Origin: Riptortus pedestris
Lineage: Eukaryota > Arthropoda > Insecta > Hemiptera > Alydidae
Reading direction: 5' to 3'
NCBI GenBank assembly: GCA_019009955.1
Contig: CM032233.1
Location: 129,748,501 to 129,812,500, forward strand
Length of the DNA: 64,000 nucleotides
Numbering within the stretch: the stretch's first letter is position 1; each line of letters starts with the position of its first letter. Made by a program: the position numbers and the translations under genes. This document shows, piece by piece, positions 10,331-20,872 of the stretch. Below the pieces are notes generated by a model. The model worked only from the letters and a program-made list of their open reading frames with translations. It did no database searches and was not told the DNA's origin.

Positions 10331-11722
10331 GTAATATTTTAACATTAATTTAATCTTTATCCTTAGATAGTAGTGTATTATTTATTGATTCAAATTTAGT
10401 CACTTATAATCTGACTCAAAAAATGTCTAATATGTCAGATTAAATTAAATAAACAAAATGTTTTACTGAACTTCATTTAAAATTATTTCATTTGAAGATG
10501 ATGTACAATAAGTTTCTCTGCTCTAATGCATTGGAACAAAAAATATCATAGGTCATAACATAAACAGAAAAGTCCCTCTACGAATTTTCTGTATCTCTTA
10601 ATAAGCGCGGATAAATATGGATTTTTTTTATTTTCATCCTCCTTCCACCTCCCCCCCTCACCCTTACTCAATTTCAATTAAAAGGAGAGGTGCACAACTT
10701 TGGGTTACATCAAGGTACATATAATATAAGGTAGGGCCATTTGGGAATAGCCACAATGCAGCAAGCCTGCTACGTTACTAGGACCCAAGACTCGGGGCTG
10801 ACCAGTTAAATACGATAAATATAAGCTGTTTTCTGATTAATTTGGTGAATACAAAATCATTAAAATGGTATATGTCTGTAAATGATACAAATTACTTTAG
10901 TTGAATATATTTTACTTGAAATAATCCATGTACAAATTAGATTACGTTAAAAATAAATAAACAATAGTTCCTTAAAATTAAGATATGTTCGTTTACATTT
11001 AAAAATCATAATTTTTCTACGTAATCAACACAATACAAAGAAAAACTTTACTATAATAAGATGAAATGTTCAAAACATGAAAAAAGTAATGACTACTATT
11101 ATACAAAGAAATTAAAGTTAATAACATTGAACTAACCAAGCAATAAACTAAGATACCTGCTACTAGAACATAAGTTAGTAAATTATTTTAAACATCAAAT
11201 GGTCCATTCAAGTACAAGATTTTTAAGGGCTATGATTGGCATGTAGTCCTTCTTGATCTAATAAGGTGTTTATATTTAGAGTCACAAGGAATCCTTGGTT
11301 CCAGTTGCATCTTTGTGAAGAGAATGGCAATGAAGTTGGAGCCTATGCATTGAAGTCCCTTAGAATAAATGTAGGAAACATGTATTATCATTACTAAAAG
11401 TTAGATCATTGGCGATAACCCCCAGTTAGTGCTTAACCCTCCAACTGCGGGCGACGTGGAAATAGTGTTCTGCTTATTTGGTTTATTTTTGCGGGCCACG
11501 CTATATCTGCGTCGCACGTAATTTGTTTGAATGTAGTCAGCGAGAAACGTTTATTTACCGTCAAGACGTTTACCATGGGAATTTGAAAAAAGGTGTACCA
11601 TGAAATTTGACAGAAAAAATGAAAATCGGCCCGCGGTTGGAGGGTTAATGGTACTAACTGCTTAATTCCTTCATTTTTCAGAAATAATACATTTATTATT
11701 ATTAACTCTGTTTGCTTTATAG
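10331..11722 (+). other. last GCLM intron
   Basis: Intron from donor GTAATA to acceptor TTGCTTTATAG (11712-11722). It contains the 208-bp TTAA-flanked MITE at 11437-11644. Near 10560-10680 a stretch with a C-rich run (CCTTCCACCTCCCCCCC) is loosely like the interior of the HINE-like repeats, but too weak to call. The rest shows nothing recognisable. Confidence 0.65.
11437..11644. mobile_element. 208-bp piggyBac-type MITE
   Basis: TTAA lies on both sides (11433-11436 and 11645-11648). The inverted ends CCCTCCAACTGCGGGC and (right, complemented) CCCTCCAACCGCGGGC differ by one base. It is too small to code. The end sequence differs from the two other TTAA elements, so it belongs to a separate family. 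Confidence 0.87.
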
Positions 11723-11862
11723 ATATTATGCCTGAAGGAAACATGATTGCTGAGCTGAAGAACTTCAAGCCATACTGGATTGCTCGTTATCAAAGCCATA
11801 TTAAGTGTAGGGGAGTTTTGGCAAAAAAGGGCTACCTTTTATCACTTCGCCAAATCATTTAA
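11723..11862 (+). CDS. GCLM: glutamate-cysteine ligase modifier subunit, terminal exon
   Basis: Two bases complete the Asp codon begun at 10330, then 45 codons run to TAA at 11860-11862. The peptide ends PYWIARYQSHIKCRGVLAKK then GYLLSLRQII, aligned with the vertebrate C-terminus WLLRYSVIVKSRGIIKSKGY. A Cys sits in the HIKCRG segment, where vertebrates have Ser. Together the three exons give about 149 residues, roughly the last half of the usual ~270-residue protein. The splice acceptor is TTTATAG|AT. Confidence 0.94.
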
Positions 11863-12243
11863 GTTTTCTCATGTTAAGTTCACTCCTGAAAGGTTATAAT
11901 TCCTTACTTTAGTTTAGTTGTGTTTTTGCTTTAGCATAGATAAAATTGTGTATGTACGGAAAAAAAAACATTCTTTACTATAAGACATATTATAGTGTGC
12001 TCTTTGCATACTACCTTATGTACTTCAGTTAAGTAGTATTCCATTATTTTTTATTTTTTTAAAATATACTTTACGAACAAAAACATTGTGTCTATATTTT
12101 TAAACATATGAATATTATACCAATATTGTATTTTTTGGGAACACCAATGAGGGAATATTTTTAGGAAATTAGTTTAGGGATAATTCCCTAATTTACCGTA
12201 GTTTTAAGTGAATAATTTAATGGTGTTTGTTTTTCTAAGATGT
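11863..12243 (+). other. probable GCLM 3' UTR start
   Basis: T- and A-rich sequence directly after the stop codon. No AATAAA is present before 12921, so the 3' end of the transcript is not fixed by sequence. Confidence 0.4.
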
Positions 12244-12680
12244 GAAAAGACCTAGAGAGCAAGAAAAAGGTTCACCATTCATTCTAGACAAATTAATTTT
12301 TTTTTTAAATATATATTGGAAGCAATTACTCCAAGGCTGTACAAGAAAATTACATTCCAATTGCATCGTCATAGAGTAGACAAAATTCCCATTAGGAATT
12401 ATATTTTGAAATTCTTTCTAGCTCTGCTTAACTCTCAATGACCATTAAACAATTAAATGGATTGGGAGATACGGTCCTAACTGAAGTTGCTTGTGGGAAA
12501 ATTTTTTCATACGTGAGTAAGAATGAGGACGAGGTTAAAATGGTTTTGAAGGGGGCTACAGACATGTATGTCAAGCCTAGAGAGGAGACTGCTAATTTTG
12601 AAAAGTTATTCCTTGAAGGGTATTTTTATTTTAAGTATTTTGCCACTTTTTTTTGTCGTAATATCATTTATTTCTGGTAA
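12244..12680 (+). other. unrecognised coding-like stretch, possibly a broken gene
   Basis: One frame reads LEAITPRLYKKITFQLHRHR and continues as an open peptide of about 41 residues to a TGA at 12437-12439. The ATG at 12438 then overlaps this stop in another frame and opens an 80-codon ORF starting MTIKQLNGLGDTVLTEVACG. A third frame (from 12244) reads KRPREQEKGSPFILDK. These pieces look more protein-like than their surroundings, but they change frame and match no family I know. It could be a processed pseudogene, part of the 3' UTR, or chance. Confidence 0.25.
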
Positions 12681-15640
12681 ATATTTTAGCACTATTTATT
12701 TCATATTTACTGTTGGAATTGTTTTAGTTAGTTTACAGATATATATTTATCTTTTTATTTAAAGTGTTGACTTATTTCACAAGTAGCTTTTTATTCAGTA
12801 TTTCTATACTATTTTATGGACAAGAAAATAAGTGAATTTAACAGATTTCATTCTCCAGACTACGAATCTAGAGCAACTCTAGAGCAAACCTAAGAGAAAC
12901 GCCAAAGAAAATTGAAGCTTAATAAAATTAGTTTTCCTATTGGGGAGGGGGGTACCTGGAGACCTGGAAAGGGCTGGAAACCAGGTGACACTGTTGCTTA
13001 TGCAAATTTCCTGCATGCAGGTATGTCTCTTTGGTGACATTCCATTTTCTTTTCTCTATTTCTCTTAAAAAGTGAAACAAATGACATCATTGATTAGAGG
13101 CCCTTGGTCGTGTTTTGCAGTGAAACATGGACTTGTAAAAAATATAAACAAGAGATCACTGCCTCTCTGAGACTCGTAGATATAATTGTTGAACTTTTTT
13201 GTTGCTCTTGAGGTCTATTATTGACTCTTTAAATATTTTTGGTGATTTACAGGACACCCTGTATATTTATAAGAGTTACATCCAATATTTACATTCGTCG
13301 TCATTCATAAGTTTTAAATAGCAATGCAATTCAAAAAAAAATTCTGTAAAGCTGAAAATTATTCTTTAAAAAACATGATTATAATATGACCTTTTTTTCA
13401 GACTTAATATCCTATTTGACAATTTACAATTTTTTTTTTCTGTAGTGAATAAGATTTATTTACCCAAGAATAATTTGGCCACTCTTTACTAAAACTTTTG
13501 GGTTTTTTTTATGACACAGATAATACATGTTTTTGGATAGTGATGAAAAGGAAGCAACCAAGTAGTTGTGTAATTAATTACAATGACTAAAAATTAAACT
13601 CAAGATTTAGCTGTGTAAGGAATGGACATTAATTACAAGCAGTAAAAACATTAATATATGTGTGAGAGCTTTTGAAGCTACGTGTTACCTTGCGATGTAT
13701 GCTATTGATTTTAAGGTATTAATTACTCTAAGGTTAATCAAGACAGGGGATAGTATTGAGCAAAGGCTAGAAGCTCCATAGCTTCCTATTTATATATGCA
13801 TATTCTCCATTCAATTAACAGTTGTCGCTAAATATTTCTAATATGTATTTCCATTATTCTTCATTTCTTACAATATACGCTTGTCTCCTAGTCATTATAA
13901 ATGTTTATATTTTTTTTAACAGTAATAATTGCATATATTGTAGTACTCTTATCCAAATCCATTTAAGCAAAGAAATTGAGATCAAAATTAAGTTTGTTAT
14001 AATTGCTTTATATTTCAGGAATTCAAAAATAATTTAGAATCAGCCCTTCAATTAGATTTAACAGTTTTCATATATAATACCTATATTTTATATTAAAATG
14101 AGCATTTAAATCTAAATACTGTTGGTTTCATTAATTTTCATTTTTCAGAATTTATGTTAAATATTATTTTGATTAAATTTCCTACATTACAAGAGACTTC
14201 TAAGATGATGGTAGGGTACTTGGAATATTAAGTCTATTATTAAACAATATCTTTTAGAAGAATCCCTGTTTCTTTGGATCATAAAAATGGGGATTTTAAA
14301 TTATAGTACTGCTCTTTCCAACCATCTTATCATAATTAAGTAGTTAAATTTTGGCTTTTATCCATGGAAAATTACTAAAGGAAAGTTTATATATTTTTTT
14401 ACGCCTTTCTTCATTTATTAGGATTGTCAATGTTTATAACTTTTTGGTCATGTCTTCATGGATTTCCTTTTTCTTTTAACAGCAGTTGTTATCTTCACAA
14501 TTTGAATATATTTACAATTAACTTTTTACATGGCATGATGTGGTAATTTATTTAATTTTGAATTGAAACCATAAATTAGGCATTGAAGAATTAAATTGGT
14601 TACACTTGATGTGAGAAGGGGGAGTGACCATTCTAACACCATTCCGTTTTGAAAGTATTTCGATAGAATTAAATCAAACAATGCTAAAAGTAAATAAATA
14701 CTGAAGATCTGTTTTTTGAAGGGAGAATCTGTTACTAGTGTGCCTTTAAACTGTCACCAGTTAAACTCTCAATTTAGCATTTGTTCCTAATGTTATATTT
14801 TTCAGAACATCTTATGGTTTAACTTATTGAGTTTAAATTAATCATATTTAGAAGGCTGTGATTCAAATGTGAATGTTGTGCTTTAAAATTTTATATAAAA
14901 TAATATAATTAATATATTTGTGTAACCATTTTTGTTACATTTATTTCATTGTTTATACCATGTTATTTGTTTGTAAATTGTTTATTTGAGGCATTTGCTC
15001 CTTAATTCTTGGATGTGATGTATTATCAAAGTCAGTTATTTGTTGAAGTCTTTATTTTGATTGTTTATGTTTCTTTGGTTTAATTTTTATGCCACTGTAC
15101 CTGTGAGTCACTTATCTTTATCATTTCCCATGAAGCCATATTGTATTCAATTGAGATAAATGCGCATTCATATGTTTGGTTCTTATGATATGTGCCATTC
15201 TGTACTTACTTTGATTAAGCATTTGAGAATTTTTAAATCTCTTTTCATATTTATATTTTGTTTTAAGGAAAATAGACTCTTTTTAGCATTTAGCAACTTT
15301 TTATTTATAAATGTGATGTACTACTTTTATGTTAAGTTACTTTTCCATTTTTTATTTTATTTTTTTAAGGGGATGGGAAAGAGTAATTCATCGATCAAAA
15401 AGAGTATTAATAATCAATTAATAAAGCATTTTTTTTTGTTTAAGTAAGTCTGCTAGAATGAGATGTGAAGTAAATAAAGACAAATAAAGATTTCTATGTT
15501 TTTACTCAATTAGTGTAGTATGTTACTTGTTTCCCAACTTCCCAACCATAGATATTAGGATTATTTGTACCTACGTAGGATCTACATCTAACTAGGAGAT
15601 GATGAAAATGATCTCAATTCAAATATATATATATATATAT
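12681..15640. other. AT-rich intergenic stretch
   Basis: No convincing gene is visible. AATAAA words occur at 12921 and near 15472 and 15483; any could serve as a polyadenylation signal for GCLM, but nothing decides between them. The motif ACACCCTGTATA at about 13255 recurs at about 16946, both next to AT-rich unknown sequence. Confidence 0.45.
12921..12926 (+). terminator. candidate polyadenylation signal for GCLM
   Basis: First AATAAA after the stop codon, about 1.06 kb downstream, followed by a T/G-rich stretch (GTTTTCCTATTGGGGAGGGG). The distance is long and the call is tentative. Confidence 0.2.
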
Positions 15641-16240
15641 CACTCAACCGCAAAAAAAACCGGACACATAGATTTAGTCTTATAATTTTGTTAAATACTT
15701 AATATATATGTATATTAATCTTTTTAATTAAAATAATTGGTTAATATATAGGTTATTTAAACAAAATCTGCCAAAAGTGAATAATTTTTATTGATTATTT
15801 ACACAAAAATACAAAATAAAAAAAAATAAAAAGATAAATTAACACATTTAAAAAAAAAATTTGTCTTCATTTTTATTACAGTGAATGGTAGACTTCGCTA
15901 CCCCAAGCGTTTCGGCAATGTAACGTAAGCTCCGGCCTTCCATCTAAGTTTGAAAGACCCATTATTCTGGACCGAAATAGAAGAAAGAAAATGCTTGGTT
16001 AATAATTAAAGATGTTTAAATGTGCGAAAAACTACTTACAGTTTAGAATTGATCAACTTCACGACAAATAAATCTAATCTGAGTTTTATCTAATTGTTTA
16101 CTAATTCTGAAGGGATTAGTTCAATGGAGTTAGACTCTAAACTGTCTGTAATAACTAGAATACCCACATAAAGAAAATTGCTGAAAATTAGCTTTTAATA
16201 CGACAAAAATGAAGTGTCCGGTTTTTTTTGTGGTTGAGTG
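15641..16240 (-). mobile_element. Tc1/mariner-like MITE, copy 1 (600 bp)
   Basis: The terminal inverted repeat starts CACTCAACCGC, has a run of A, then CCGGACAC; the right end is its complement (GTGTCCGG ... GGTTGAGTG). It sits between TA dinucleotides. In minus sense from ATG at 15943 a short frame reads MEGRSLRYIAETLGVAKST, a helix-turn-helix like the N-terminal DNA-binding part of Tc1/mariner transposases. No catalytic DDE/D region remains. Two more copies occur at 33983-34566 and 50222-50830. Confidence 0.85.
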
Positions 16241-16248
16241 TATATATA

Positions 16249-16528
16249 TTACCGTGAAAGACCGAATTCAGAGAATGTCGACATTCACTGGTGAATGTCA
16301 ACAAACACCAAATACGTCGGTGAAAGATCGAATATTTCATTGCATTCTTGTACATTCCGACCCTCACCGGTATATGTCGACAATCACATTGGTGTATGTC
16401 GAAATTCACCAGTGAAAGTCAGAAATAAGGGTATTTAGCAAATATTTCGGACATACACCAAGCGACTATGTGAATGTTGACATTCACTGGTGAATGTCGA
16501 TATTCTCCAAATTTCGGTGTTTCACCAT

Positions 16529-16530
<2 letters not shown>
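16249..16530. mobile_element. MITE with ~50-bp inverted ends and internal palindromes
   Basis: The first 50 bases (TTACCGTGAAAGACCG...) and the last 50 bases (reverse complement TTATGGTGAAACACCG...) are inverted repeats; both lead into GACATTCACTGGTGAATGTC, itself a near-palindrome. Further variants of TGTCGACATTCACYGGTGAA occur inside. It lies between TATATA runs, so a TA target is likely. There is no coding capacity. Confidence 0.7.
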
Positions 16531-16584
<54 letters not shown>

Positions 16585-16586
<2 letters not shown>

Positions 16587-16756
16587 AATCATACTCATAA
16601 TAATAGAGATATATCACATTTTTATTTCCCAGAAACAAAAAAAGTTAGTGTTAACACACAGTTATATATATATATATAATTGTGTGTTAACACTAACTTT
16701 TTTTGTTTCTGGGAAATAAAAATGTGATATATCTCTATTATTATGAGTATGATTAA
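16585..16756. repeat. 172-bp near-perfect palindrome (long hairpin)
   Basis: Two ~80-base arms starting TTAATCATACTCATAATAAT are reverse complements with about one mismatch (CACAGTTATA against CACAATTATA), joined by a short AT loop. It is flanked by (AT)n at 16532-16583 and 16796-16837. No coding sequence is present. Confidence 0.92.
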
Positions 16757-16789
16757 AAAAATCATAAAGCAAATTTTATTTTCTATAAT

Positions 16790-16837
<48 letters not shown>

Positions 16838-16839
<2 letters not shown>

Positions 16840-17128
16840 GCTTTTTTAAAAACACATACCCTGAAATATCTCCGAAACAAGAGAGAATTGGATCCTTGTC
16901 TATATGGACTTTTTAATTGTGCCAAGATCCACCTTCCAAATTTTGTACACCCTGTATAATAATAAAATAAGCCATTACCATTGATTTTTGATGTTGAACA
17001 ATCATGATAATTCAATCTGTAGAAATATGGCATTCTCCTCTTCAATGTTTCAGTCTGATATTACCAGTGCAAGATAACATTTAGAGAGAGACTATCTAAA
17101 ATACTAAGGGGAGAGACTGAGAGGTAAT
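16838..17128. other. unidentified sequence with CACCCTGTATA motif
   Basis: Contains AATATCTCCGAAACAAGAG and, near 16946, ACACCCTGTATA, a motif also present near 13255. It may be the end of an unknown transposon, but no boundaries can be drawn. Confidence 0.3.
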
Positions 17129-17383
17129 GGGTCTTAGTGTTTAATGTGGTACGATTTCATGCATTAATGAACTTCATTTTTCATTACACTCTCCCTTCTC
17201 CCCCTCCCGACCGCCCGTAACCCCCGTCCCCCCCCAATTTCGGGCACCCCATAACCACCTTCACCCACTCACTCACTCAATAATTTGAATTTTCAAATCC
17301 CTTTTGTGGTACGATTTCATGCATTAACAAACTTCATCTTTCATTACTCTCTCCCTCCCTTAACCACTTTCACTCACTGTTTT
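17129..17383. repeat. C/T-rich tandem repeat, left block
   Basis: Units of about 160 bases begin GTGGTACGATTTCATGCATT (17148, 17307) and run through a C/T-rich stretch ending CCTTCACTCACTCA. The same unit reappears at 22619-23100 beyond a HINE-like copy and a LINE, showing that both inserted into one older array. Confidence 0.8.
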
Positions 17384-17750
17384 AGCAGATTTCCCTTAAG
17401 GAAAATCAGCTATTGAGGTCGTACTCATGACACGTTTTTCGAAATATTTATTGTATAGCACCAATCTTATTGCAAATTAAATTTGCTATAAATATTGTTA
17501 TAAACATTTATTCTCTATCTTGAATATTAACTGAGATATTTGCATTATTATTAAGTGTGTGTGGATAACAGGCGAGATGAGATCGGCTGATGTCGGGTCT
17601 ATTCGTGAGTATCCCCCGAAAGCTAGTTCGGCCATAACTGTAATTGGTTTAGAGATTAGTTATTACTATTGTTACTAGTATGCAGCTTTCTCTGTTGTAA
17701 AACTTCACATGGGGAATCTGCTTAGTTTGCGCAGCCCCTGCGTGATGGAC
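17384..17750 (+). mobile_element. HINE-like element without AT core
   Basis: Starts AGCAGATTTCCCTTAAGG and ends in the hairpin region GCGCAGCCCCTGCGTGATGG, so both family ends are present. It is only 367 bp because the microsatellite core and its flanks are deleted: the sequence jumps from TTTTTCGAAATA to the TTGTATAGCACCAATC interior. It is flanked by TTT on the left and a T run on the right. Confidence 0.8.
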
Positions 17751-17854
17751 TTTTTTTTTTTATTGGCACCCGTGTCGGTGAGTCATTGCCATTTATTATG
17801 CTGTGGTTATATGACTCGGATTTAGGTGATTTTTACTTTTACGGCTTTATTTGT

Positions 17855-20836
17855 TTACTCGTCTTCATTATTATCCTTCACAAAGTCTTTGAGGGCCGCA
17901 AAGTTTTCTGGGCTCTGTTCTGTTTCTTCTGGATTCGGGTCATAACTGCAAATGCTCCGTATCATCTTGGGTCTGGCTGCGTCGTACCGGATACATCTCA
18001 GAAGAACGTGACTGACTGTTCCTTTGGCATTGCCGCAGTGACCCAATGGGCTCCTTTTCTTTTGAAATTTATATAGATATTCGGCGAGGCTTCCGTGGCC
18101 TGCTAGGAACTGAGTAGTTCAATAATCTGGGCCTAGCCAGTCCTTGCCTAATCTTGTCTGCACGGTTTTGAAAAAGAGCTTGGTTTTTGAGGCTTTTTCT
18201 GACGTGCTCCATCGGCTCTCACATTCATTGTCCACCCAGCTCTTGGCTCCTGCCTTCACGAGTCCGATGAAATTACGCTCTTCCCAAGTGCTTCCACCAT
18301 CTCCATCGGTGTTGAGGCTGGTAGGGGCCATCCCCTTATTTTCCTCCGCTCGGCTACTTTGGCCTTGGGATATCGAGTGGAGCAACGCCTGCTAATACAT
18401 TGGTTGCCTCGTATGATATTGTCCGATTATCTTTTATGATTCGAATTAAGAACGTCCACTGCATCCTATTCATGGACTCGTAGTGTCCTCTATTCAGAAG
18501 TGGCCCCCAAGCTGCTGTGGCTATACTGAAGATACACAATTTATACAAAGTAAGAGAAGGTATAAACCCTATCCCCCATTTCGCTCCTGCCATGCTCTGC
18601 AGTATGTTCATGACCTTATTAGCCTTCAGCAGAATTGAATCTATGGTCGGATCCAGTTTCATGTACTGGCCGAAGCTAACTCCGAGGTACGTTACCACAT
18701 CTGGGAACCCACTTGCCTTCTATCTTGATCCTCGGAGGATGGGCGTTGTTTTACTTCCTCTTCATAGTAAGGCAACACGTTTTCTCAGGGGACACTCTAA
18801 GCTTGACCCTCGCCAGCCACTCCAGAATATTGATAATGGTTGAGTCATCCTGTTGCTGTACTGAGGCCCTTGAGTTGCCCTTAGCCACAACCACGGGGTC
18901 GTCCACATATGCACTTGCACCAATCCCCGTTGCCTCCAGGAGCTTTAGGAGTCCGTCAATTAACAGGATCCGCAGCGGGGACTCAAGCACCCTGACGACA
19001 TCCTTTTGTGATATCGACCACCGCGCTTGAGCCAGCAGCATTCCTTAAACAGGCCTGTCTTTCGTTGAGAAAGAGCTTATTAACTCAAATATGTTACTTA
19101 AAAACTCCATCTTTTGTAGTATTTCCTTTATTGCCGGCCACCATGTGTTATCCTATGCCCCGGCTATATCGATGAATATTGCGAGCGCAAACTTATGGTC
19201 GCCCTGCTCGCAGTCCTCGATCAGCCTCTTGATAGCTTGTTCGGGCATACTCCCTGGTATGCCTCCGAATTGCCTATGACTGGCTCTGCTTATTATTCGG
19301 AGAAATATCTCTTTTTTGACTTGCGTTTCCAAGGCCTTTCCCAGAACCGGCAGCATGCATATGGGCCGATAGCACCCAGCCACCCTTTTTTCTTGACCGC
19401 CGCTACTGCGGCAGTTTTCCTTTTGCGGAGCGTATCCTATTCCTTGGCAATAGTTCAATATTCTTGTCAGGATGCCCTATCGCTGGCAAGGCTTGCTGGA
19501 CCAACTGGGCCTGAATACCATCTACTCCTGATGCGTCCTTCTTCTTCATTTTCCTCACTGCCATCTCCACGTCCAACTCGTCCCAGTCTTGAGAAAACTC
19601 GGAGCCTGGTGGTAGCATGGAGGTCTCCCTAACTGCCGCCTGTTCCCTCGTGTCGCTGGCTGGGTCATTCTCCCCGAACTTGCTGAACGAACGATGAAGT
19701 TCGTACTTGCTGCTGCTGCGCTTGTTAGGAATAGCCCTCCTTCAGCGATCGCTGGAGATCCCCTGTACCCCTTCTTTAACGCGTTATTTGCGGTGCCCCA
19801 AGGCCCCTTTGTCGTGGTGTCAGTGACGAAGCTTCTGCACGCCTCTTTCTTTGCTCGGGCAACCATCATCGAATACAGCCGTTATACTTCCTTGTAGATC
19901 TTAAACATGATTTTCCTTAAGCCTGGTTCTGAGCATCTCTGTGCGTCCTTTCTGACTCTTTTTACCGTTCTCCTGGCGTCTCATATCGCTTTGTTCCACC
20001 ACGGTTTAGAGCTGCGTTTTTCCTCCTTCACTCCAGAGCCATCTTCTGCTGCATGAACTATGCTCTTCTGGATTAAGCCTATTTGCACGTCCACATCTCT
20101 CTTGCTGGCTGGAAGGCCTCCGACCTGCGAATGCGCTTCTAATATGTTTTACTATACTTTCTTTGTAAGTTTCCCCATTTACTTTCTTTTATGGCGTAAC
20201 TGGGAGAGTCACTCACTCCGTTTCCACACTTTGCCTATAATCAAAGGCTGATGGTCACTCACGGTCCCATGTTCCACTTTCCAGTCCAAAGCTCGTTTGA
20301 TATGGTCTGAAATCATCAAGTTCTCGTCTATGTGGAATTTCTGTCGTTCGAATCTGAAGGCCATACTCCGTGATAAACTCTGCCATTATTCGACCTCAGA
20401 GAATGGTGAACCTCCATCCCCACTCTGTGTTCCAGGTGTTACAGTCGAACCCCAACACTACGTTCTTCTGAAACTCTCGGATAAGGCTTTCTACACGGGC
20501 AAGTGTGGGTCTCGTGGCTTTACCTGGGGGCAAGTACACGGATATTACGTGGTATGTAACGTGGCCCTTGCTCACGGTCATAAATACCACGAGGTTTGTA
20601 GAGGCGTGATAGTGGCCAACAGGTCTCCATTGCTTACCGATGTAAACTACGACATCTTTTGGCCTTTCGTGGGGGCTTCCACGATATACGAGTACGTGGT
20701 ATGATGCGGGTGGAAGGGCCGGTAGTTGGCCTTCTGCTGTTGGGGGTTCTTGTAAGACTACGACAGCATCCCTTCCTTTCATGTCCCTCCATATCTCTTC
20801 GGCGGTAATTTTTCTTCGTCCCAGGTTAATTTGCAT
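17855..20836 (-). pseudogene. LINE ORF2: endonuclease and reverse transcriptase, broken
   Basis: Pieces in several frames read from 20836 downwards. The endonuclease (20836-20396) starts MQINLGRRKITAEEI, has VVLQEPP with the catalytic Glu, and ends with VVLGFDCNTWNTEWG. A linker (19869-19555) resembles the region before reverse transcriptase in R1-type elements. The reverse transcriptase has YRPICMLPVLGKALE, FALAIFIDIAGA (first catalytic Asp) and SAYVDDPVVVA (the YVDD box), followed by YLGVSFGQ. The end has CGNAKGTVSHVLLRCIRY, a CCHC-type finger usual at R1-like C-termini. Endonuclease nicking followed by target-primed reverse transcription is the known mechanism; this copy cannot make an intact protein. 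Confidence 0.88.
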
Positions 20837-20872
20837 GACTCTTAGGAAATTTTCCCTTTCTCTGGGGCCGTT

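Noticed and set aside
12438..12680. Extra GCLM coding exon
   Set aside because: The GCLM reading frame already ends at 11860 at the expected C-terminus, and this peptide does not resemble GCLM.
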